From contig JABACO010000017.1 of the NCBI GenBank assembly GCA_013339895.1, positions 3,680,118 through 3,744,117 of the forward strand: a stretch of DNA of 64,000 nucleotides, written 5' to 3'. The notes beneath the pieces are model-generated. The model searched no databases. It saw nothing but the letters and a program-made list of their open reading frames with translations, and was not told the origin of the DNA. The DNA comes from Ephydatia muelleri. Taxonomy: Eukaryota; Porifera; Demospongiae; Spongillida; Spongillidae. Below are positions 1 through 12,458 of the stretch, piece by piece. A program made the position numbers and the translations under genes. Position 1 is the first letter of the stretch; each line of letters starts with the position of its first letter.

Positions 1-1
1 A

Positions 2-3000
2 CAGCAGCAGCAGCAGCAGCAGCAGCCCTTACGTACAAAAGGACCACAACCGGCAATACGGAAGTCAACTCAGTCAACACATGGAACACAAAGTAAATGC
101 CCAAATTGTGGGAAAGGGTTCCCACACGATCGCAGTATTTGTCCAGCAAGAAATGCAACCTGCAATAAATGTGGCAAACTTGGGCATTTTCAGGCTGTGT
201 GTAGGTCATCTACAAGAGTGAAGGAGGTGTTTTCTGACAATTCAGAAGCATTGGATGCAGTGTATATACGTGACCTTGCTAACCATAGGGCAGGGAGAAA
301 TGATTCTTGGTTGGTGACTTTGCAACTCAATGGACAACCTGTCACCTTCAAGCTGGATACAGGTGCTGATGTGACAGTTATACCAATGGGTGTGCTTCGC
401 CGCCAGAGGGAGAAAACAAAACTTTACCCAGCTCAAAAACGACTGCATGGTCCTAATAACCAGGAGTTGCCGGTAAGAGGGTGTCTTAAAGCTACCCTGG
501 CGTACAGGAATGCTACTGTTGTTGAGGAAGTGTACGTGGTGCCAGGGCTGCATACGCCATTACTTGGCAGACCTGCAATAGAGTCCTTGGGTCTGATTAC
601 ACGAGTTGCTAGCATTGGCCTCACAGGGGATCAGATACCCTTACAGTACCCTAACCTGTTCAAGGGACTGGGGAAGTTGAAGGGAGAATACACGATTCGG
701 CTCAGAGAAGGAGCTTGCCCCTTTGCTTTGATGACACCTAGGCGAGTTGCCATACCACTCCTGCCGAGAGTTAAAGCAGAACTGGAGAGGATGGTGCAAT
801 TGGGGGTGATCTCTCCTGTCGAGGAACCCACAGAATGGTGTGCCGGGATGGTGGTAGCTCAAAAAGCTAATGGCTTTGTGCGAATTTGTGTGGATTTGTC
901 TAGACTAAACGAAAGTGTCTGTAGAGAGCGACACCCACTTCCTGTTGTGGAACAAGTATTGGCCCAGTTAACAGGTGCAAAGGTGTTTTCTAAGCTCGAC
1001 GCTAACAGTGGATTCTGGCAGATCCCATTATCACCAGAATCTGCTTTACTCACAACATTCATCACACCATTTGGGCGGTTCTGTTTTCATCGGCTTCCAT
1101 TCGGCATCACATCAGCCCCAGAGCATTTTCAAAAACGGATGCTCTCAATTCTCTCAGGTGTAGAGGGAGTGCTGTGCATGATGGATGATATTCTGGTTCA
1201 TGGCAAGACTCAAGAAGAACATGACAGTCGTCTACACGAAGTTCTTCGGAGAATCCAACGTTCTGGTCTCACCCTAAATAAAGAGAAGTGTTTCTTTTCC
1301 TTACCTGAAGTAAAATTTCTGGGTCAGGGTATTGATAGTGAGGGAATCAGGCCGGATCCTGCTAAAGTTAGTGCGATTCGACAAGTTCCAGAACCAACAA
1401 ACATAGGAGATGTTCGTAGGTTTCTCGGCATGGTCAATCAGCTAAGTAAATTTTCACCCAACGTTGCAGAGAGAACACAGCCTCTGCGAGATCTACTGTC
1501 AAAGAAAAATATGTGGATTTGGGGAGAGGCACAAAAGAAGGCCTTTCAAGAAGTAAAAGAAGCCTTGAGTTCAAGACCTCTGTTGGCTTTCTTTGATCCA
1601 GTTCGGGAGACAATAGTTTCTGCAGACGCCTCGTCCTTTGGACTTGGTGCGGTGTTGTTGCAGAAGCAGCTGAAAGGCGAGTTGCGTCCTATAGCATATG
1701 TGTCCAGAGCCATGACGCCTACAGAGAAAAGATACGCACAAATTGAAAAGGAAGCTCTAGCTTTGACGTGGGCATGTGAACGATTCTCTGACTATTTGAT
1801 CGGCTTGCAATTTCATCTTCAGACAGATCACAAGCCTTTAGTACCACTCTTCAGTAATAAGAACTTGGATGAACTGCCGATACGGGTTCAACGTTTTCGA
1901 CTGCGTCTGATGCGGTACTCATTCACAATTTCCCACGTAGCAGGCAAGGATTTAGCAATTGCAGATGCATTGTCTCGTGCTCCAGTCTCAGAGCCTACTG
2001 CAGATGATTTGCTACTACAGAAGGCAACAAATGCATTTATAGATTTCACGATGGAGTATCACCCCAAGTCAGAGAAGGGTATCCAACGGATTCGAAGGCA
2101 GCAGGAGGTGGATGCAGTAATCAAACAAGTCGCTAGGTACTGCTTGAACGGATGGCCTGAAAAGAAAAAGCTGCCAGGACCAGTAAGAGCTTATTCTCAT
2201 GTGTCGGCAGAGCTCACAGTTGTGAAGGGTTTGTTGATGAGGGGAGCGAGAATAGTTATTCCAGAATCCATGAGGCCCGAAATGTTGAAGAAGATCCATG
2301 AAGGACATCAGGGCATAACTAAATGCAGAGAAAGAGCCCGTCAGTCCGTTTGGTGGCCAGGATTGTCAAAACATATAGAAGAGCTAGTGCAGCGGTGCCC
2401 AACATGTTGTAAAGAGCAGATACAAAGAGCAGAACCTTTGTTGACAACACCTTTACCTACCTTGCCATGGCAGAAGGTTGCCATGGATATTTTTGAATGG
2501 GAAAAGTGTAGCTATCTCCTTATGGTAGACTATTATTCAAGGTTCATAGAGGTAACCAGGTTGGGAGGTCTGTCAACTGAGGCTGTGATAGGAGCAGTGA
2601 AAGGCATTTTTGCAAGGCATGGAGTGCCGGAAGAAGTTGTATCTGATAATGGTCCTCAGTTTTCTTCGAGAACATTTCAGAAATTCAGTAGGGAGTATGG
2701 TTTTGAACACATCACTAGTAGCCCACTTTATCCACAGTCCAATGGGGAAGCAGAGCGGGCAGTAAGAACAGTGAAAAGTCTATGGAAAAAAGAAAAAGAT
2801 CCATTTTTGGCCTTGCTGATATACCGTGCGACTCCTCTTGAAATCGGTTACAGTCCAGCTGAATTGCTTATGTGTAGGAGACTCAGAACCACTTTGCCTA
2901 TGGCTCAGGAACAGAGAGTCCCCAAACTTCCGGATCCTACAGTACTGTCGAACAAAAATGACCAAGTAAAAGGGAGACAAAAGAAGAATTTTGATGCAGA

Positions 3001-3526
3001 TCATGGAGTAAAGATGCTTCCTACATTGCACCCGGGAGATACAGTGTGGATTTTGGATCGTCACACTATGGGGAGGGTTGTGAAAGAGATCGCTCCGCGA
3101 TCCTTTGTGGTGGAGACACAAGAAGGGAACTTCAGACGAAATAGGCGTGGTTTAGTTCTTATGCCAAAAGACCAAGATGAGAGAGGAGGGGATATGTCAG
3201 AGGAGGAGGAAACTGCAGATGAACAGGGCAGGCGAAGAGTAGAGGATGAGAGTGATAAATTGAGGGATGTAGCAGAAGAGGACAAACAGGTGGACACAGA
3301 GATATCAAATAGGGAACCTCAAGATGAAGAAGAGAAAGATGAAGGGGAAAAACATGTGGATACAGAGATATCGAATAGCGAACCCCAAGATGAGAAAAAG
3401 AAAGACGAAGGCGACCGGGAAGAACCAGAGACACGGGAGAGACAAGCACTAAGGATGGAACCCAAAGAAGAGCATGTAATAAGAACAAGAAGTGGGAGAA
3501 TATCTAGACGGCCAGACTATTATTGA
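2..3526 (+). mobile_element. Ty3/gypsy-type retrotransposon Gag-Pol, 5' end outside window
   Basis: One uninterrupted frame enters at the window edge, so the first methionine (197) is internal. Order seen: glutamine run (2-25), two zinc knuckles (98-190; the second is a canonical CX2CX4HX4C, the first has one extra residue before His), aspartic protease (DTGAD, residues 54-58 counted from 197), reverse transcriptase (MMDD near residue 328, where most relatives have YVDD or YIDD), RNase H (SADASSFG near 474), integrase with an HHCC zinc module near 700 and a DDE triad (MDIFEW near 763, SDNG near 816, NGEAER near 849). The Protease-RT-RH-IN order is that of Ty3/gypsy elements. The C-terminus is a long acidic Glu/Asp/Lys tail with an internal near-repeat (around 3295-3320 and 3355-3385) and a basic end; no chromodomain is visible. 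No stops or frameshifts occur in 3.5 kb, so the copy is young and may be active. Gag upstream of the knuckles and the 5' LTR are not in the window. Confidence 0.95.
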
Positions 3527-3529
3527 ACT

Positions 3530-3541
3530 TATAAAGGGGGA
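3530..3541 (+). promoter_or_regulatory. Polypurine tract of the retrotransposon
   Basis: A purine-rich stretch (AAAGGGGGA) lies a few bases after the Pol stop codon and immediately before a TG dinucleotide, the expected place and composition of the plus-strand primer site for Ty3/gypsy reverse transcription. Confidence 0.7.
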
Positions 3542-3948
3542 TGTAGTAGTAGACTGGGACATGTATGCGCATGCGCTGTGTGGTGGGGGGGTCTTATTGG
3601 AGTTCGTGTATAGGTTGTGTAGGTATGTTATGAGCTGCGTGATTCAACATATGGTTCGTGCATAATCTGGTACAACGCTACAAAAAGTTCTTCATGATCA
3701 CTGCTTCTGGTTACTGAATCCGTGATCATGGAAAACTTAGTGTCAAGGGCGTTGGCAGTTTTTGCGGTAACGTTTCTCCTGAACAATGTCCAAAAACGTT
3801 AATGTAGGTTAGATTTTAAAAAGATGCTTCTTATAGCGGCGTGATATTGCGCGAAAGAGTTACAGGAAGCGAGTCACTTTCTTCCTAATCTCATTCTACT
3901 TCAATCCTTAAATTGAATCAGTTACTCGCTTTTTTCATTGCTCGCACA
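3542..3948 (+). repeat. Probable 3' LTR
   Basis: Starts TGTAGTAG directly after the polypurine tract and can be closed at ...CTCGCACA (3948), giving a TGT...ACA repeat of about 407 bases, followed by an ATT microsatellite. The left boundary is well supported. The right boundary is inferred, because the matching 5' LTR lies outside the window. Confidence 0.6.
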
Positions 3949-4899
3949 CCTATATATTATTATTATTATTATTATTTATTATTTATTATTATACGCTCCA
4001 TTAATGCTTATAAACTAAACTATATGAAGTACATTTCATCCCGTTTCCACTGATACCCAAATGACCACCCCAGGCCAATTAGGGTAGCAGCTGCAGCTTC
4101 AGACCAAATAGTGACTGGATGCAAAAGACAAAACTTGTAAGGTCACAATTACCAAACCACGTTAATATTTTATGTGGATTGACAACTCAGGATGGCAACA
4201 TAGTATACAATTGAAGCTACAAATGAATCGAAGTGGATGGTGCAATGAGTGTCCTCCCTTCACATGGAATGCCCTGGGCCACTACATTGTACGACTGTAC
4301 TTCTGAACCAACCATTGTCGATAGGGATGGGAAAGGGGATTCGCATATAATGAAATCTCTCCTTCCCCCCCTCCCCATCCCTCTCCTACCCTCCCACTCA
4401 GTTGCTTTTCTAGTAAGGAATAATACGCCGTGTCCCAAATTAATCATCCCCTGAAACGACAAGAAATGAGGGAACAACATTACATAGCATACTTACATAA
4501 GCAACGAAGGATGCGATATAGATCCTGACCATTCTTCTATCGATGCCATGCTTCGCAAGGCGCGACTTTAGCTGCAGTGATCGCATTTGCAACTAGAAGT
4601 CGTGGTTTTCGTTCTTGTACAACTGTATCTTTTTCAGAAAAGGGTATTAGGACGTCAATAGAGCGTCGTGAAGCTTACGCGACTTCCTGGTCTCATACAC
4701 TGAACAGTACACAACCGAAAGTTTTTTCTCGGTACAGTAGTGTATACAATCCGCAACAGGATGTCTACGACCTTGTTACGATAAATGTTTAACAAACCGA
4801 TACAGGCCCGGCGGGCAATAGGCTACTGTTAACCACAGACTGTATAGAACCTGTCAACAACCTGGACGGGATCGTAAACAACCGGCAACGTACAAGCCG
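3949..4899. other. Intergenic, no gene seen
   Basis: An (ATT)n microsatellite at about 3953-3990, then mixed sequence with a pyrimidine-rich patch at 4355-4400. Short open frames here show no recognisable domain. Confidence 0.6.
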
Positions 4900-7530
4900 T
4901 TAAACTCCTTGTATGGGCCTTTGACTGCCGTAACTATTGTTAATGATTAGTTGTTTGTTTTTTATATACAATAAAATATTATAAAAGTACAACAGTTGTG
5001 TCCAATCGTGTTCAAACACAAGATTGGTATTTGCTACCTCTTCCCATTCAACCATATTGTAAGCTTGAGTGTCTTTAAATTTGCAGCAGTCTTGACATTC
5101 ATGAGGCATTGAAATTGCCATCGCTATCGCGTGCTGTCCACAGTGAACAGTGTTTGTGTCAGAGTGAACAGAGGGCATTCAACGTTGTTGAAGCATTGCT
5201 GTCCATTGGATAGCTTCAAGGGTTCAAAACCTCGTACAAGGCACAATGTATGTTCTGACTTGGTTATAATAGTTGCCACAAGCTGACCATATGTGAACTG
5301 CAATAAGCAATAAATGAACATGAATATTAACACCAGACATAGCTTTACCTGACAGAATGGTGGGTGCAATTTCACATAGTCTCCAGAATGAACCAATGCT
5401 GATCTCTGAGAGACGACTGCTCTGTATTCGTGTATGTCACCATCCATGACACCCATGTGCACAATTACACCAAATGGAGGATCCTGCTGCTCAAATTCTT
5501 GTATTGTTCCATGCGTTGCAGTACAGTGGATCTTGAGTGCATTGAATGGACCATGGTACAGTCTGCCCTCCTCATAAGCACACCACTTTATAAGCTCGTT
5601 CCCTCCTTACAAGCTCAGGGGTGCGTACCTAAATTAATTCATACCCTGGGGCAAAGGACAGTGTGTCTAGTCTTTTACAGTTTATGGGAACTTTTCAGAG
5701 GAGGATTTTAGGCATCTAGTGTGTTTGCAGGACACAATGCAGTCTAATGTGTTTGACAGCGTAATTAAATTCATACTGTTATTGTAGGTACACGCAAAAA
5801 AAAACAACATTCGTTACAAGCTCAAATTCTTTTTAAGCTCAGGGAACAAACATGGAGCTTATATGGAGGGCAGACTGTAGGAAGTTGCCTATGGCATGGG
5901 CAGCCAATAGTCACATAACATCCTTTACACAGAAAGCCACTCACCATCCGTGCTGTGCCTGGCTTATAAATGTCTCTATTGGCTTTCAAAACCTTGCTCG
6001 GAACCAAATTCAAAAAACTCTGAACCTGGTCTGAGCTGTAAAGGTCTTGAAGGCCTTTGCTGCACCTGTGATAAAGCGGCTGTTATACACAGATGCACAT
6101 GCATAATAGACCACCTTTCATTGCTGTCATAGTAGCATCCATTACATATGTAGTGCAAGTGCTCAACAATGGCAAAGTGATTTGCAATATCCCGACTAGG
6201 AGCTTGCTTATTGCTGCGGATGTTTCGCAAGCGTACAGTGGAGTTAAATCATTCACACCTAACAGTAAGGCAATAAATTTATATACATGGACATATATAA
6301 GGACTTACAGTTCTGCACTAAAGGCGGATGAAGGACCATAGTTCTTCATTCTCTCAACAAGATGCAGAAGGTAACGAACTTTCTGCTTGTGCAACTGTTT
6401 TGGCATAAAGGTTCTTACGGAGTGCACAAAATCTATGTAGATCTGCTGCCATGCATTTGCCTCAGTAGGATCAAAGAAATCGCAATATGCTATGTGAAAC
6501 ACCTACCAGAAATAATGAAGTACCATATGAGATACACATTCACTTAGAATACATTGTGTACTTACTTTTGACAAAGCCAGTAACACTTTCCGTTCTCCCT
6601 CTCCAATGTACGGACTTATTATAAACAGAGCCATCTGAGACCAGGCCTTGTAGTCTCTCCCAACAAATGATTTGTAATGATAGCACAAATTTCCGTGAAT
6701 TTTCACACAAAATCCAGAACAGCTAATGCTGTGATCCAAGTAAGTATTTCTGCCTTTTGCACTTTGGACAAGGTGGGCATTACTTCTTTCAAGAAATACT
6801 TGCAAGCACCCAGTAGTATGGTATGCAATACTTGTATCGGTATATATGTGCATAGAGAATGGTTTTCATAGCATTAGTGCTTTACATAAAGATCTCACCT
6901 GTATATCACCTGGTACATGCAACATTGGATTGCTGTCCTCTCTAACACCAAACGATGTATGGTGATTTGCTTGTAATTGTTGTGTTGGTTGAGAAAGAAT
7001 CACTTCCATCTGCAATAGAGAGTTCTGTATCGTCCTTTCGGTAGATATCAAGTGTGGAGAAGCATCTCTGTCAGCCTACATTTTAGATAACAGAATGTTA
7101 AACGCACACAGTACAATATGCTGAAATGCGTACCATACACAACCTACAATACTTTTTAGCTGAACCACCTAAAGGGTTGAGCAACTGGGATGCCTATCAG
7201 ATTATCGCAAATGATGCACAGCAAAGGAATTGTTCATGTGTGTGTGTGTGTGTGTGTGTAGGAGGGGGTAGACTGTGATTTATTGATTAATTTACAAGGG
7301 GGAGGGGGTTCCTCTCTGGGGATATGGGGGAGCGCTGAAAGGCCCCATTAGGGTCGGACTTCACCCCTGAAGCTCAACATATGATGGGTCACACAACATT
7401 CATAATCAGTATACAGTGTGTTTAGGTGAGATTAACGACTTACTTTTGCGTCTTTTTCCAACAAAGTCCGAAATGGAACCCGCTTCGTTAAGAGTGCTGC
7501 CATTGAATAACTGCATGCAAGCTCATCAGA
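4900..7530 (-). pseudogene. Broken multi-exon transposase-like gene (QAPSRDIA family)
   Basis: Exons can be read on the minus strand: 7503-7444, 7075-6899, about 6728-6566, 6502-6309, 6258 to about 6080, about 5462-5349, and 5297 to about 4900. Donors are good (GTAAGT at four of them) and several junctions are in phase. Exon 6502-6309 ends in ERMKNYGPSSAFSAE; the next reads FNSTVRLRNIRSNKQAPSRD followed by IANHFAIVEHLHYI. The last exon contains a Cys/His stretch (MPHECQDCC). From memory the RYGP...FN..R...SN..APSRDIA block is typical of Plavaka/CACTA-like transposases common in fungi; this naming needs a search. Two lesions are visible: a TGA (6249-6251) inside the conserved block where Ser is expected, and a frame change between the frame ending at 5124 and the one starting at 5178. 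The join between exons 7075-6899 and 6728-6566 also does not fit in phase, and the segment around 5500-6080 is unclear. Best read as a decaying transposon copy rather than a host gene. Confidence 0.65.
7235..7260. repeat. (TG)n microsatellite
   Basis: Perfect TG run followed by a G-rich patch (7260-7330), inside an intron of the broken transposase-like gene. Confidence 0.9.
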
Positions 7531-9126
7531 TTGTATTCAATCGTTAAAAATATTGTTACTAGAGTTTGAAGGTCCAGACCCCCCCCCCCCCCCCCCCCCC
7601 GTGGATCCGCCGCGGATTTGTCTCGTCAGAGCGCGTGGCTGCATCCCTGCACAGTGGCGGTATTTCAGTGGGCTTTGATTCTACCTGGGACCTCGCAAGG
7701 GCAACCAGAGTCATCGCTACATGTAGTGTAATAAATAATGAATAATAAATGCAGAAGAGCTGGATGATATAGCTGCACATGACAGTGACTTCGACTATGT
7801 GGCAGTGCAACTCCGCGTGCAGCAGTCAGTACTAGTGTAAATTCTGAACAACAATAGTTACTGCAGGTCAAGCATGACTTAATTTGTCCGAATGTGATTT
7901 ATTGTGAACTGTGTGATCATATAATATTCCATTCCGCCTGTTCCAACTGAAATACGGAAGTCAAATAATTCTTTACATGTGGGTACATAGCTGTCTACAG
8001 ATCGGAACATTAGAGTAATGAAGCTGGTACAGTATGTAAACATACACTAGTGCACTGTAATTACAATCAGTAGCGGGTTGTATAAACGACACCGTTCCAA
8101 TCTGATGCTACGCCCGATGCCGTACCAGATTGTATTACGATCGGTGTACCATTATGTAATGTAATACGGGCCTATAACAGGGCGAAAACTTTCCGTTGTG
8201 TAACAGAGGGTTCGCAAACTTTGAGGGCGTGGTTGCATGCTAAATTAAGACCTGAATGACACCCACGCAAACGTATCTATAGCAAGTTTGGCGAGCTCAA
8301 CAATCTATGAATTTTGTTTGTGAACCCGCAATGTTTATGGATCTATAATGGACAGGAAACCATAAAGCCAATAAGCGTCCTATATGTCACACACGCATCC
8401 ATGCCCTCAAACGACTTGTGTTATCGTATATCGTTTCTACAGCCATGGAATATATATTTAGCTTAAGTCGTGGTCTGTTGGTGTATTGCCTGTTTGAGTC
8501 CTTGGACTGGTGAACCTCCATTCAGTGCAACAGACGTCGATTGTTTGAGGTTTCTCGGACCATCGAGACAGTTGTAGGATGCATGCTGTATTCACCCAAA
8601 AACAATAAACACTGATATACGGATCGAAGAGAAAATGTATGATTATCTGCTACAGATACCATCCTAAGGACAAAGGTCACACCAAAACTGCTTAACACTC
8701 AATTGGTGCATTACTGAGTATCTTTGTAATAATGTTTTTACTCTATTCCTTCAAAGAATTATTCCCACTGCAAATGTTTATCCCACAGGACGCCCAGTTC
8801 AACATAATCTCCGCTGATGGGACAACAGTTGGTCTAAGCTGCGTCACCGCACCTGCATATTCAAATACATCTAATCTAAATATGTTAAATTAATAACTGC
8901 ATGACTAATCCGACCCTCAACCATTGCAATGTCACGGCTTGGCACTTGAACATTGCTAATATTCTAAATGGTACTAAGTCATCTTGATGGTATGCATGAA
9001 GACATAAAACCTGCCTGTGCGATGGTGTGGATCATCATTAATAGTGCATTGCGTTTGTGTACGTTGCTTTCATGTCAACGTGCACTCGTGGGTGCACGTG
9101 GGTGCAGTGCTGACGTGCACCGCGAT
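7531..9126. other. Intergenic, no gene seen
   Basis: Contains a long C homopolymer (about 7579-7600) next to GTGGATCCGCCGCGGA. The remainder is unstructured AT-rich sequence with no ORF resembling a known domain. Confidence 0.55.
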
Positions 9127-9351
9127 GTTAACTCTTTCACGGGCAACAAAGCATTATTGAGCCGCAGGTGCTATACTAAAGCCACTCTGTTTATCTAAAC
9201 AGTTAACACTTTGTAGTCAACAACATATTGATCGGTTTGTTTCCTTGGTCACATAGTGTATGCTGTTTGCTAACAACGTTTACTGCATCATGCAACACTT
9301 ATTTTTGCACAACATGTGTACTGTAATAATTTTTACCCGTGAAAGAGTTAA
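9127..9351 (+). mobile_element. piggyBac-type MITE, copy 1 (TTAA-flanked)
   Basis: Ends are TTAACTCTTTCACGGG and its inverse CCCGTGAAAGAGTTAA, giving terminal inverted repeats of about 16 bases that include TTAA at each edge. About 225 bases, no coding capacity. TTAA target duplication is the hallmark of piggyBac-type elements. Related copies lie at 32346-32575 and, inverted, at 48655-48832. The last has an empty TTAA site in the duplicated segment. Confidence 0.8.
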
Positions 9352-10845
9352 TGCTCCAAAGGCTACTATATACCATGATTTAAATTTTGATGCGAGATAT
9401 TTGGATTGGAAATCGGGGGAGAGCGCTGATGAGATCGTATTCATAGCCCTGCTAAACTGAATTCCCCATTCATAGCTCACATCTGTGTAAATTCCTGTCT
9501 GCACTCTGAATGTAACTGCCGCTTCATTTATATCTCTCATTAGTGAAGTAATGTCGTGCAGCCATGGTTCGGAATGGGGCCTAGGTTGGTCAATGGAAAT
9601 AAGAAATGGCGGGGCGATGTGGACTGACTATGTTGTTAATGTTTACTGCGAGAAATTACAAGGTAAATGGAACAAAAACATGCCGCATGTATTGAATGGT
9701 GTTTGTACGATATATATACCGAAATTCCATGTTTGGAGATGAGCGGTTCAAATGATTTGGCTGTTCTGAACCAGGTAAGTTTTCAGACCTTGTTTGTCGT
9801 GAGGCATGTCAATGCGATTCCAAAAAGGATATTATTTCAAGAAAGGAATGGTAGTACAACAAGACTTTGAAAAAGTAGGCCGCACCGTTTAAGGTTCAGG
9901 AGATACTATCGTTAAAAAAACTAGCCATTTTTTTCAGGGTCTCACGTTGGGGGCGGAGGGGGGCTTGTATGCGGTACTTAACGGTAGTTGATATTAAAAA
10001 AAAAGCACTGAAAATTTTGTTTGCACCTGTGGATACCATAATAATAATATATCGTTGTTGTGGTATTCATCTCATGACATCTGCATTTTGTGCAGAAGGG
10101 GGATGCCCAACTTCCCTTCTAGTGACCTCATGTCCTCCTCACCCCTATAGTAAATTTCTGACCTCTCTATGTAGCAAAACAACTAAAGCCTTATAAGTGG
10201 CAGGAGGGATCCACGCTCTAGTACCAGATCAGGAAGATGAGGGGGTGGGGTAGAAGGATGTGGGGGAAGAGGTGTACAATATATTTTTATGTTGTTACAC
10301 ATATTTTTCATTCAAGTGTACAACTATTTCTTGTCATGTATTGAAATGATACATTTGTTGTTCTTCGGCTCACGGCCTCAACTCAGAGTCTTTTTGTTAA
10401 CAAGCCCTGGTCTTTGCTTTGGCCACCTCAGTGCACGCCGCACGAGCAAAGTCTCTCATCACTCTGTTGTTGATAACACTGAAAAATTTGTTTGCACTTG
10501 TAATGACTGATGAGTGCAATATATATAGCCTTGCAATAAGCGTATTAATATAGAGTAAAACCTGTTCAGTTTTATTGTGGATACCGTAGTCCTTATTCAC
10601 GTGATACGAATTACGCACAATTCTGTACGCCGACTGTGATACAATCCTTTTGGCGTTGACGGGCCGAATGCAAGCAAACGATTGCACGGCTTAGATAGCG
10701 GTAGCATAACTGAATGGTGCATAAAGTTAAAATAAAAATTAATAAAACTTGATGAATACTTGTCGTTTGACGTTGACATTGTCATTTTTCACATTGCATA
10801 ACTACAATCCTTTTGAAGAATCGAACGTAGAGAAAATGGAGAACG
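9352..10845. other. Spacer with an unrecognised minus-strand open frame
   Basis: A minus-strand frame at 9540 to about 9350 (starting MRDINEAAV, containing TGIYTDVSYEWGIQFSRAM) looks protein-like in composition, but I recognise no family and see no confirmed splice partners. The rest of the interval shows nothing beyond a degenerate MITE end (listed separately). Confidence 0.35.
9920..9988 (-). mobile_element. Degenerate end of the TACCGTAAAG MITE
   Basis: Shares the pattern AGCCATTTTTT ... TTGGGGGCGGAGGGGGGCTT ... GCGGTACTTAACGGTA with the right end of the MITE at 12522-12788. Only one end is recognisable, so this is a truncated or heavily mutated relative. Confidence 0.6.
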
Positions 10846-12333
10846 TCATTTATTGCCTTTGAGGTTCGTTGTGAGCCAACTTAGCCCTTCCAAAAGTCCA
10901 TCTCCGCTGACGGCACATGACGGCTGCACGTACCACTGCATGTCTCTAACTCTGATTAAATCCAGAGCTTCCTGCAATTCATTTGGCTTCATTGCTGCAA
11001 GGGGAAAAAGGTTATCCTCATATTTACATTTGCACAACAAGCAGTTATCGGTATGTTAGTAAAATGAATAAATTAATCTACCGTCGGCCCGGTCTTGCTT
11101 ATTCGCCAGCACCAGTATGGCGACGTCTTTCATCTCTGGATCACAAATTATTTTATGTAGTTCTTGTCTGGCTTCATCTATGCGACCTCGGTCTTCGCAG
11201 TCTACGACGAATATCAACCCTTGAGTGCCTGTGTAATAGTGTCTCCAGATATGACGGATTTTTTCTTGACCGCCGACATCCTATCACAAATAAGGCAATT
11301 TGGCATTCCAACATCAGTGATGATATATAAATATGTGATATTTATACGTGTAGATACATGTAAGACCTTTGCTTCAGTCATAACCTATACATGTGCAAGC
11401 GATGCAACTGATATATCATGCGCTATAATATTGATAATGAGCTTGTTCGTATGTTCATGTTTGTGCATGCAAAGAGAACTACTGTATACGACGTCGATTC
11501 TGTACGAGTGGGAAGGATGCGATCATGACATGCATGCAGGCCCTATGTAGAGAATTTCATGGGACATGTTCTTCACTTTAAATAACTCAACAGGACAGAA
11601 GTGTATGCGATCGAATATAGGGCGCATTCGCGGATCTTCACAAAGCTTTTGACATACATAAAGAGCCAGTTACACCTTATACATACATGTACAAGTACAA
11701 CTAAATTGTCGCGCGAATACTTTTAAAAGAAGCATTTCAAACAACTTATGCAGTATTTGATAAAAATCCATTCGTTTGGTAAGTTCTATGCATACTTTAA
11801 ATGGATACTAAATAATAATTTGAAATCGCTACACTGTATCGTATGAGACTATTTAGATACACCATCGGTGACGTATGCATCGAACTGATGGACAGTTTCA
11901 ATGAGATTTACATGCATGTAAGATGCATGCTCCATTGATTTGGGAGGTTGATAAAGAATAAGGAATTTTGATGCAGAAATGAAGGGCAGTGCAGGATCAA
12001 ATAAAAAGGAAAGAGTCTCAGATATTCTTACCTTAATAGCATGCTTAGATCAAATCTCAACGTACCCAAATATTGAGCTTCACGTTTTTGTAAGTTACGT
12101 TTTCCACATTGAACCCCACAGTAGCTATGGTCGTTACCGTTTGCCCTAACTTCAATCTGTGCAAAATAGCTGCAATGCAAGATATTATGAACGCCTCATC
12201 ATGTTGGGGAAACATTAATCACTTGGGCTGACATGCATGTGTGTAACGTACTGGTTTTCCCTGCAGCGTCGAGACCGAGCATCAATATTCTCATTTCCTT
12301 TTTTCCGAATAATTTTGCCAGCTTTTTCCCCAT
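10846..12333 (-). CDS. ARF6: ADP-ribosylation factor, ARF6-like GTPase
   Basis: Small GTPase that cycles on the plasma membrane and endosomes to control membrane traffic and cortical actin. Four exons: 12333-12252, 12169-12066, 11280-11082, 10994-10846. Phases are consistent throughout, giving 177 residues (human ARF6 has 175). Seen: Gly2 for N-myristoylation (start [10 protein letters not shown]), P-loop GLDAAGKT (residues 20-27), switch I TVGFNVE, switch II WDVGGQEK, NKQD base-recognition motif, and the C-terminal block [18 protein letters not shown]. The stretch [17 protein letters not shown] with RIDEARQEL is the ARF6 version; class I/II ARFs have different residues there. Peculiarities: Ile-Ala-Thr before VGFNVE where most ARFs have Ile-Pro-Thr, and His replaces Pro in [10 protein letters not shown]. 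All introns are GT-AG. No lesions. It is flanked on its 5' side by a large foldback repeat beginning about 125 bases upstream of the start codon. Confidence 0.95.
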
Positions 12334-12458
12334 CTCTGAAAGAAAAAAAGGTTTCACATTTATATTATGCCCACTAGGTATAGATGAAATGTGCCACTAT
12401 GAAGTAAATATATATACTATAGGGATGAACTGCATGAAGTGTACTGAATAATGTTCAT

